Source: an uncultured Planctomycetaceae bacterium (GTDB taxonomy: Bacteria; Planctomycetota; Planctomycetia; Pirellulales; JACPPG01). Taken from it: 5,569 nt of DNA. The first letter of the stretch is position 1. Every line of letters starts with the position of its first letter. The notes below the pieces were generated by a model, which saw only the letters and a program-made list of their open reading frames with translations, searched no databases and was not told the DNA's origin. Positions 1 through 4,282 of this stretch are shown in pieces. The stretch spans positions 1 to 5,569 of the forward strand of contig CAMFLN010000278.1 in assembly GCA_945957305.1 (NCBI GenBank). The letters are read 5' to 3'. Position numbers and translations under genes: made by a program.

Positions 1-1
1 C

Positions 2-49
2 GTCACGGAAAAGACCATTTATCCTGGGCGGGGGCGCGAATCAGCGTGA
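2..49 (+). CDS. C-terminal tail of an upstream gene (partial), possibly another formylmethanofuran-complex subunit
   Basis: Reading frame 2 is open from the window edge and ends at TGA 47-49, giving 15 residues ending in PGRGRESA. Its stop overlaps the GTG start of fhcD in a GTGA arrangement, which is typical of translationally coupled operon genes. In bacteria with the H4MPT pathway, fhcD usually sits beside fhcA, fhcB or fhcC, so one of these is the natural guess. Fifteen residues are too few to identify the protein. The other two forward frames are also open here, so the call depends on the overlap geometry alone. Confidence 0.4.
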   Translation, partial: VTEKTIYPGRGRESA

Positions 50-969
50 GTCACCGAGCCGAAATCGAAGACACCTACGCCGAAGCATTTCGCAGCATCT
101 ACGCCGAGGTGCTGATCACGGCCCGCGATCGCCGCTGGCTTGATCATGCCGTGGCCGCGGCAACGGGCAACGCCTCGAGCACGATTCTCTGCGACTGCGA
201 AGCGGGCCTCGATCGCTACGTAGGGCCTGGCGGTGATACGAGTTTCGCCACGCCCGACGGTCGCCCGGGCGCGATCGTGCAATTCCACGTGCCGCGATTC
301 CGCAAGGACCGCGCCGAAGCGCTCGAACGATCACTGCTGGTGCGCCTCAGCCAGAACGTGCTCACTTGCGCCACGACAAATTGCTTCAACCTGATCGATA
401 GCGAGGCCTACTTCAAACTCGGGCGCAAGATCGCCTTTTTCGGCGACGGTTATCAGTTTCGCGACGAGCGTTGGGGACGCCGGGTGTGGGTCATTCCGAT
501 TCTGGGGGGCGAATTCGCGCTCGATCGGCGGTTCGGTTATCGGGATGGTCTGATGGGAGGCAATCTATGGTTTCTCGGCGCGACGGTCGATGCGGCGCTC
601 GATGCTGCTGAGCGCGCCAGCCATGCCGTGGCCGCTACGCCCGGCGTGATCATGCCCTTTCCGGGCGGGATTGCCGGCAGTGGTTCAAAGGCCGGCAGCC
701 GCTACTCGTTTTCGATCGCCAGCACCTACGCCGAGTTTTGCCCGACGCTGCGCGAAAAGCTGGGTGAGAAATCGAAAGTGCCCGCCGGCGTGCAATCAAT
801 CATGGAAGTGATCATCAACGGCGCGGACCTGGAGACGATCACTCGCGCCACGCACGCCGCGATCGAAGCGGCGGTGACGACGCCGGGGCTGATCAAGATT
901 TCGGCGGGCAACTACGGCGGCCGCCTTGGCAAAAGTTTTATTTATCTGCACGCCAGCAGTAGTCAGTAG
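46..969 (+). CDS. fhcD: Formylmethanofuran:tetrahydromethanopterin N-formyltransferase (FhcD/Ftr)
   Basis: This cytoplasmic enzyme transfers the formyl group between methanofuran and tetrahydromethanopterin. In bacteria it works with FhcABC in the H4MPT-linked route from formaldehyde towards formate. The 307 residues match the usual family length (about 295-310) from end to end. Family signatures visible are EIEDTYAEAF at 6-15, PDGRPG at 70-75, FFGDGYQ at 131-137, PFPGGI at 204-209, SKAGSRYSF at 214-222 and KISAGNYGGRLGK at 284-296. I chose GTG 46 because the family motif EIEDT begins only a few residues from the N-terminus and the codon overlaps the upstream stop. A G-rich stretch at 26-36 could serve as a ribosome binding site. 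The frame stays open to the window edge, so a slightly longer N-terminus is possible. The last residues (ASSSQ) and the TAG stop are encoded by the start of the downstream 7-bp repeat array, so the native C-terminus may have been altered by repeat invasion. Family assignment is very secure; the planctomycete context is inference. Confidence 0.95.
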   Translation: MSHRAEIEDTYAEAFRSIYAEVLITARDRRWLDHAVAAATGNASSTILCDCEAGLDRYVGPGGDTSFATPDGRPGAIVQFHVPRFRKDRAEALERSLLVRLSQNVLTCATTNCFNLIDSEAYFKLGRKIAFFGDGYQFRDERWGRRVWVIPILGGEFALDRRFGYRDGLMGGNLWFLGATVDAALDAAERASHAVAATPGVIMPFPGGIAGSGSKAGSRYSFSIASTYAEFCPTLREKLGEKSKVPAGVQSIMEVIINGADLETITRATHAAIEAAVTTPGLIKISAGNYGGRLGKSFIYLHASSSQ

Positions 970-1071
970 TTAGTAGTTGGTAGTCAGAAAAGAGGTTCTC
1001 CTCGCGTATCTACCGACTACCGTCTAATAACTACTAACTGCTGTCTACTATCTACCGACTACTGTCTACTG
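953..1071. repeat. Two opposed 7-bp tandem arrays between fhcD and birA
   Basis: On the plus strand, units such as TAGTCAG and TAGTTGG repeat with an exact 7-bp period at 960-987 (four units, with a weaker one at 953-959). A core at 988-1008 (AAAAGAGGTTCTCCTCG and four more bases) follows. Then 1009-1071 holds nine further 7-bp units in the opposite orientation, for example TCTACCG and ACTACTG. Read on the minus strand, these give the same consensus, TAGWYRG. The arms can pair: 958-987 matches the reverse complement of 1020-1049 at 24 of 30 positions. The core itself can form a small tip, GAGG (992-995) with CCTC (1000-1003). The array contains the fhcD stop codon and ends five bases before the birA ATG. 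Confidence 0.9.
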
Positions 1072-1076
1072 CTTCC

Positions 1077-1856
1077 ATGCCTACTGATCTCGATGTGCAA
1101 CGATTGCTGCGCGAGGGTTGCTTGACGCATGTCGAGCATCATGACACCCTCTCGTCGACCAACGACCGCGCACGCGAGATTGCACGCCAAGTGCCGACCG
1201 ACGAGACGGCGCTCGTGATCGCCGACGAACAAACGGCCGGTCGCGGGCGCGGAGCCAATCGCTGGTGGACCGGGGCGGGCAGCCTGGCGTGCAGCCTGGT
1301 CTTTGACCCGGCGGTGCAAGGAATTCGCCGTCAGCACTTCCCCTTGATTTCGCTGGCCACGGCCGTGGCGATCGTCGAGGCTGTGCGGCAAGTCGTGCCG
1401 GCTGGCACGCTCGGGCTGCATTGGCCTAACGACGTGTTTGCCGGCGGTCGCAAACTCGCGGGCATCCTGGTCGAGGCTCTGCCGGACGGCAAACATGTGC
1501 TCGGTTTCGGCCTGAACGTCAATAATCGCGTTTCCGCCGCGCCCGACGAACTTCGTCAGCGTGCTACGTCGATCGCCGACCTGACGGGCGGAGACTATTT
1601 GCGCACCGAGATTCTCTTGAAAGTGCTGGGGCAGCTTTGGCCCAACCTCGGGCAACTGGCTGCGAACGCCGCAGAAATGGCGCGCCGCGCGGATCGGGCT
1701 TGCCTGCAACATGGCCGAACGCTGACGATCGAATCGGGGGACCGCCGCGTCGAAGGGGTTTGCCAGAAAATCGCCGACGACGGAGCACTCGTCCTGCAGA
1801 CTGGCCGCGGCGAAGAGAAGTTCTATTCCGGCGTGCTGATCCACGCGTGCGAATAG
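1077..1856 (+). CDS. birA: Biotin--[acetyl-CoA-carboxylase] ligase, monofunctional (no HTH domain)
   Basis: The enzyme activates biotin with ATP to biotinoyl-5'-AMP and attaches it to the acceptor lysine of biotin carboxyl carrier proteins in the cytoplasm. The 259 residues form the catalytic and C-terminal domains only. Signatures are the early SSTND at 26-30, the adenylate-binding loop GRGRGAN at 55-61, HWPNDV at 115-120 (usually KWPND), KLAGILVE at 126-133 with the presumed catalytic K126, and GFGLNVNN at 143-150. The C-terminal beta-barrel domain follows from about 210 (LTIESGDRRVEGVCQKI). There is no N-terminal winged helix, so unlike E. coli BirA it should not repress biotin genes. ATG 1077 lies directly after the 7-bp array and has no visible Shine-Dalgarno sequence. 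The in-frame GTG at 1095 is no better supported. The stop at 1854-1856 is also the first triplet of the next repeat array. Confidence 0.94.
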   Translation: MPTDLDVQRLLREGCLTHVEHHDTLSSTNDRAREIARQVPTDETALVIADEQTAGRGRGANRWWTGAGSLACSLVFDPAVQGIRRQHFPLISLATAVAIVEAVRQVVPAGTLGLHWPNDVFAGGRKLAGILVEALPDGKHVLGFGLNVNNRVSAAPDELRQRATSIADLTGGDYLRTEILLKVLGQLWPNLGQLAANAAEMARRADRACLQHGRTLTIESGDRRVEGVCQKIADDGALVLQTGRGEEKFYSGVLIHACE

Positions 1857-1945
1857 TCGGCAGAGGGCGGCGGGCAGAGGGCAGTGACGGCAGTGTCGTC
1901 GGTAGTTAGTGGTCAGCCGTCTGCCGTCAGAAAGAGAGAGTTTTC
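1854..1945 (+). repeat. Second 7-bp-periodic array with A/G-rich core, at the birA 3' end
   Basis: Eleven consecutive 7-bp units run from 1854 to 1930 without breaking phase. Early units are G-rich (CAGAGGG occurs twice, 1861-1867 and 1875-1881). Later units resemble the fhcD/birA array (TAGTTAG at 1903-1909, TGGTCAG at 1910-1916). The block ends in CCGTCAG and is followed by AAAGAGAGAGTTTTC (1931-1945), closely like the core of the first array. TGACGGCAG (1885-1893) and CTGCCGTCA (1921-1929) form a perfect 9-bp inverted repeat inside it. It starts with the birA stop codon. Confidence 0.8.
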
Positions 1946-1961
1946 GGCAGCGGCTTTAGAT

Positions 1962-1990
1962 GCGCGCCTCGCCGAGATTGCGAGTCGCGC
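1962..1990 (-). terminator. Strong hairpin after the small minus-strand gene, candidate terminator
   Basis: GCGCG (1962-1966) plus CTCGC (1968-1972) pair with GCGAG (1980-1984) and CGCGC (1986-1990). This gives ten base pairs around one mismatch and a 7-nt loop. The hairpin begins five bases beyond the stop codon of the minus-strand gene, where an intrinsic terminator would sit. No T-run follows on the minus strand, so termination would be non-canonical or Rho-assisted. It could also stop read-through from birA on the plus strand. Confidence 0.5.
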
Positions 1991-1995
1991 GCTGA

Positions 1996-2256
1996 TCAAC
2001 CTTTTGCCAAGATCTCTTCTAGCACTTTGGCCACCAGCGACGGGTTGTCTGCTTTCATCACGTGGTCGATGCGCGTCTTGGGGACTTTCAGTTTTTCCAG
2101 TGTCCCTTTGACCTTGGTCCATTGCTTCTGCCGGGCTTTTCCTTCGGCCAGGTACAGCTCGGTGATCTGCTCGCCCAGGCGCTGCGTCAGAATCGCGTCC
2201 TGATTGTCGTAGTACCGCTTGATGATGTTCTGCTGATACTTCGTGCGTTCGACCAT
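1996..2256 (-). CDS. Small basic helical protein of unknown function (86 aa)
   Basis: I do not recognise a named family. The 86-residue product starts MVERTKYQQ and is rich in Lys, Arg, Glu, Gln and Leu with no Cys. The spacing of hydrophobic residues suggests three or four amphipathic helices: about 5-20, 24-40, 42-58 and 63-84. There is no signal peptide or membrane segment, so it should be cytosolic. The start at 2256 is chosen because AAGGCGG lies seven bases upstream, one base from the ideal AAGGAGG and the best ribosome site in the window. The frame stays open upstream to an ATG at 2418, but those extra 54 residues look like translated non-coding DNA. It is transcribed opposite to both neighbours and ends in a hairpin at 1962-1990. 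The positive charge and helical make-up would fit a nucleic-acid or ribosome-associated role, but this is speculation. My impression that similar small proteins occur in planctomycetes is from memory only. Confidence 0.65.
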   Translation of the reverse strand: MVERTKYQQNIIKRYYDNQDAILTQRLGEQITELYLAEGKARQKQWTKVKGTLEKLKVPKTRIDHVMKADNPSLVAKVLEEILAKG

Positions 2257-2341
2257 GGATTTGCCGCCTTCAACCAGTAGCCAAAGTTGCCAGAGGGTAG
2301 GGAGACCTCTCCGACGAATCGACGTTGCAATTTCTGTGTGA

Positions 2342-2371
2342 AGTCTATCCGGCAACCCCTGAACGGGGCAA
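2342..2371 (-). promoter_or_regulatory. Weak candidate promoter for the small minus-strand gene
   Basis: On the minus strand, TTGCCC (2371-2366) and TAGACT (2347-2342) are separated by 18 bp. Each hexamer matches the sigma70 consensus at four of six bases. Transcription would start near 2335, leaving a leader of about 80 nt. The -35 and spacer overlap an inverted repeat (CCCC 2356-2359 with GGGG 2365-2368, and CCGG 2349-2352 with CCGG 2375-2378). This is the best candidate seen, but it is weak. Confidence 0.25.
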
Positions 2372-2468
2372 TCGCCGGCCTTGCTCACCACAGCTCCCGC
2401 TGGCAGCAGAATCGGCAATCAGCCACTGCGGACTTGATCCCGCCGAGGGCCGCCCACCCGAGTTCACC

Positions 2469-2486
2469 ACCCGGCACACCCGGCAC
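2469..2486 (+). repeat. Perfect 9-bp tandem duplication
   Basis: ACCCGGCAC occurs twice back to back in the non-coding region upstream of lysA. The following bases, CGG, start a partial third unit. It may be a replication-slippage product; no function is apparent. Confidence 0.7.
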
Positions 2487-2549
2487 CGGCTGTTACAGAC
2501 AGACCCCACAGGTCAGGGTCGAGTGAACCTGGGACTGCGGAGCCGACTC

Positions 2550-2595
2550 TTGTGGTACGAGCCTTCAAAAAGGCGCTAAAGATTTGCCACCACAA
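2550..2595 (+). promoter_or_regulatory. Nested stem-loop upstream of the lysA promoter
   Basis: TTGTGGT (2550-2556) is the exact reverse complement of ACCACAA (2589-2595). The 32-nt interior holds a second hairpin, GCCTT (2561-2565) with AAGGC (2570-2574) around a CAAA loop. It ends about 45 bp upstream of the lysA -10 box. It could be an operator, the 3' end of an unannotated RNA, or chance. Confidence 0.35.
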
Positions 2596-2619
2596 CTGAT
2601 GCGACGGTATTCGACCCGA

Positions 2620-2647
2620 TTTCCCTGATTAGGCTCGCTGCTATACT
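2620..2647 (+). promoter_or_regulatory. lysA promoter with an extended -10 element
   Basis: TGCTATACT at 2639-2647 is an extended -10 element (TG, one base, then TATACT, one mismatch from TATAAT). The -35 is poor: TTTCCC at 2620-2625 with a 16-bp spacer, as expected when an extended -10 compensates. The predicted start near 2654 gives a leader of about 90 nt before ATG 2746. Confidence 0.55.
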
Positions 2648-2745
2648 GATTTGCTTGCCAGTTTATTAAAGAGCGGACTTGACCGGTGTCCGCGCGATCC
2701 GCTCATCGGCCAGCCCCGAAAATCAATTTACGACAGGTCTCTCGC

Positions 2746-4047
2746 ATGTCATCTTCGACCCGTTCGCTTACGGCTCCGCCCGACGCATTCCCTGTGTTGC
2801 GCACCGAGATTGCTGGCGTCAGCGTCGACGAATTGGCCCGCCAATTTGGCACGCCGTTCTACGCCTACGACGCGGGCAAGATTCGTGAGCGGATCGAGGA
2901 CCTGCGGGCGTTCGATGCGATTCGTTACGCGCAGAAAGCCAACTCGAACCTGGCCGTGCTCGACCTGGTGCGCCGCGAGGGTGTGTTGGTTGATGCCGTC
3001 AGCGCGGGCGAGGTGCAACGAGCGCTGGCCGCCGGGTACGCCGCAGCGGGCGATCCACCGCCGATCGTCTACACGGCTGACATCTTCGACCGCGAAGCGC
3101 TCGACCTGGTCGTCTCGCTCGGCCTGCACGTCAACTGCGGCTCGCCCGACATGATCGATCAACTGGGGCAGGCCGCGCCGGGGCGCTCGATCACGTTGCG
3201 CGTGAATCCCGGCTTCGGTCACGGTCACAGCCGCAAGACAAACACCGGCGGCGATCAGTCGAAGCATGGCATCTGGCACGAACAACTCGACGACTGCCTG
3301 CGCCGCGCCGACCATCACGGCTTGGCAGTGACCGGGCTGCACTTGCACATCGGATCGGGCACCGATCTCGAACACCTGTCGCAAGTGTGCGAAGCCATGG
3401 AAAAGCTGGCCCTGGCCGCGGGCCGCTCGATCACCTCGATCAGTGCGGGCGGTGGTCTGCCGGTTCCCTATCGCTCGGGCGAGTCGTACGTTGATATCGA
3501 CGTTTATTACGGACTGTGGGACAAGACTCGCAAGCGCCTCGAAAGCGCCTTCGGCCACCCGGTGCATTTAGAAATTGAGCCAGGCCGCTACTTGGTCGCT
3601 GAGAGCGGCTACCTGGTCAGCGAGATTCGCGCGATCAAGCGGATGGGAGGTAACACCTTCTATTTGCTCGACGCGGGCTTCAATAACCTGGCTCGGCCGA
3701 TTCTATACGGCTCGTATCATCCGATGTCGATCGTGCCGCGCGGCGGGGATAAATCCGAGCGCCCGCTGGTCGACGTGGTGGTCGGCGGCCCGCTGTGCGA
3801 GTCGGGGGATATCTTCACGCAGACCGAAGGGGGTTTTGTCGCCACCCGCAACCTGCCAGCCGCGCAGGTCGGCGATCTGGTGGTGATCGAGAACGCGGGG
3901 GCCTATGGGGCGGTAATGGCGTCGAACTACAACTCGAAGCCGCTGGCCGCCGAATTGCTGATCCGCTCGGGCCAGGCCCATCTGGTGCGTAAGCGGCAGT
4001 CGTTCGAGGACATTGTGCGCGGCGAATCGATTCCTGCGACGGAATAG
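2746..4047 (+). CDS. lysA: Diaminopimelate decarboxylase
   Basis: This PLP enzyme converts meso-2,6-diaminopimelate to L-lysine and CO2, the last step of lysine synthesis by the DAP route, in the cytoplasm. With ATG 2746 the product has 433 residues, normal for the family. An N-terminal fold-type III (alanine-racemase-like) barrel carries the PLP lysine K64 in YAQKANSN (61-68), the ring-stacking H201 in HLHIGSG (199-205) and the phosphate-binding GGG at 235-237. The C-terminal beta domain carries EPGRY (278-282), the substrate-binding and catalytic CESGD (351-355, C351) and ENAGAYG (382-388, Y387). The frame also allows GTG 2686, adding 20 residues. I prefer ATG 2746 because family members start close to this point and ACAGG lies about ten bases upstream. 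It is transcribed alone from its own promoter. No lysine riboswitch is recognisable in the leader. Confidence 0.96.
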   Translation: MSSSTRSLTAPPDAFPVLRTEIAGVSVDELARQFGTPFYAYDAGKIRERIEDLRAFDAIRYAQKANSNLAVLDLVRREGVLVDAVSAGEVQRALAAGYAAAGDPPPIVYTADIFDREALDLVVSLGLHVNCGSPDMIDQLGQAAPGRSITLRVNPGFGHGHSRKTNTGGDQSKHGIWHEQLDDCLRRADHHGLAVTGLHLHIGSGTDLEHLSQVCEAMEKLALAAGRSITSISAGGGLPVPYRSGESYVDIDVYYGLWDKTRKRLESAFGHPVHLEIEPGRYLVAESGYLVSEIRAIKRMGGNTFYLLDAGFNNLARPILYGSYHPMSIVPRGGDKSERPLVDVVVGGPLCESGDIFTQTEGGFVATRNLPAAQVGDLVVIENAGAYGAVMASNYNSKPLAAELLIRSGQAHLVRKRQSFEDIVRGESIPATE

Positions 4048-4078
4048 GGGCCGGAAGTCGCGGATAACGCCGCTTGTT

Positions 4079-4120
4079 GTGGCCGACCGACGTGCAGGCA
4101 CGTCGGCTAAATGGCCCCAC
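4079..4120 (+). terminator. Hairpin downstream of lysA, candidate terminator or REP-like element
   Basis: CCGACGTGC (4087-4095) and GCACGTCGG (4098-4106) are perfect complements over 9 bp, separated by AG. The flanks GTGGCC (4079-4084) and GGCCCCAC (4113-4120) can pair further with a bulge. It starts about 30 bp after the lysA stop. No T-run follows, so it may be a palindromic intergenic element instead of a true intrinsic terminator. Confidence 0.45.
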
Positions 4121-4138
4121 GGCGTGTCAGGGCTGCTC

Positions 4139-4184
4139 GAGCAACTCTTCTCTTTACCGCCCGCTGCCCTCTGCCTCCTGCCAT
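4139..4184 (-). repeat. Third copy of the 7-bp array plus A/G-rich core, reverse orientation
   Basis: Read on the minus strand, four in-phase units ATGGCAG, GAGGCAG, then AGGGCAG and CGGGCGG (4184 down to 4157) are followed by TAAAGAGAAGAGTTGCTC (4156-4139). This has the same order and phase as the copy at 1854-1945: units ending in a purine-G dinucleotide, then an A/G-rich core ending in GTT and TC. A fifth, degenerate unit may extend it to 4191. Confidence 0.7.
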
Positions 4185-4199
4185 CTATTCCGGTCCGCG

Positions 4200-4228
4200 T
4201 TGACCCATCCGCAGGGGCGACCTAGAAT
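4200..4228 (+). promoter_or_regulatory. Sigma70-type promoter for the VWA gene
   Basis: TTGACC (4200-4205) and TAGAAT (4223-4228) each match the consensus at five of six bases and are separated by exactly 17 bp. Transcription would begin near 4235, giving a leader of about 48 nt. This is the best two-box promoter in the window and suggests that the VWA gene starts its own transcription unit. Confidence 0.65.
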
Positions 4229-4282
4229 CGAGAGAGCGTCGCAATTCTTTGACTCATTTGGATTTAGCGTTACGGAGTGTGG

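Larger units (their letters stand above)
2257..2617. other. Divergent intergenic region with inverted repeats and no convincing gene
   Basis: This stretch lies between the 5' ends of the minus-strand small gene and lysA. Forward frames at 2287-2526 and 2325-2579 are open but read as low-quality translation with no recognisable motif. It contains GGAGA/TCTCC (2301-2312), GTTGCC (2286-2291) pairing with GGCAAC (2351-2356), the C4/G4 hairpin at 2349-2378, a perfect 9-bp tandem duplication ACCCGGCAC (2469-2477 and 2478-2486), and a nested stem at 2550-2595. I compared it by eye with RNase P RNA, tmRNA, SRP RNA, 6S RNA and the lysine riboswitch and recognised none of them. An unknown structured RNA is possible but unproven. 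Confidence 0.5.

Noticed and set aside
953..1071. CRISPR array
   Set aside because: Units are 7 bp with no spacers and occur in opposed orientation, unlike CRISPR repeats of roughly 23-37 bp separated by unique spacers.
1059..1844. Long minus-strand open frame (261 codons)
   Set aside because: It lies antisense to birA, whose plus-strand translation has complete family motifs. The minus frame is open because of GC-rich codon structure.
2257..2418. 54-residue N-terminal extension of the small minus-strand protein
   Set aside because: The internal start at 2256 has a near-ideal ribosome site, while the extension shows no domain-like sequence.
2287..2579. Two overlapping forward frames (79 and 84 codons) upstream of lysA
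   Set aside because: No ribosome site, no motif, and residue make-up typical of translated non-coding DNA.
2648..2745. Lysine riboswitch in the lysA leader
   Set aside because: The leader is only about 90 nt, and no conserved L-box segments can be found by eye there or further upstream.
2686..2745. GTG start 20 codons upstream in lysA
   Set aside because: Adds a non-conserved basic stretch. ATG 2746 is closer to the usual family N-terminus and has an upstream AGG.
2749..3567. Minus-strand open frame (272 codons) opposite lysA
   Set aside because: Shadow of lysA; no recognisable motif, and the lysA frame is unambiguous.
4249..4277. TTGACT at 4249-4254 as a -35 box
   Set aside because: No acceptable -10 lies 16-18 bp downstream; that position is the ribosome site of the VWA gene.
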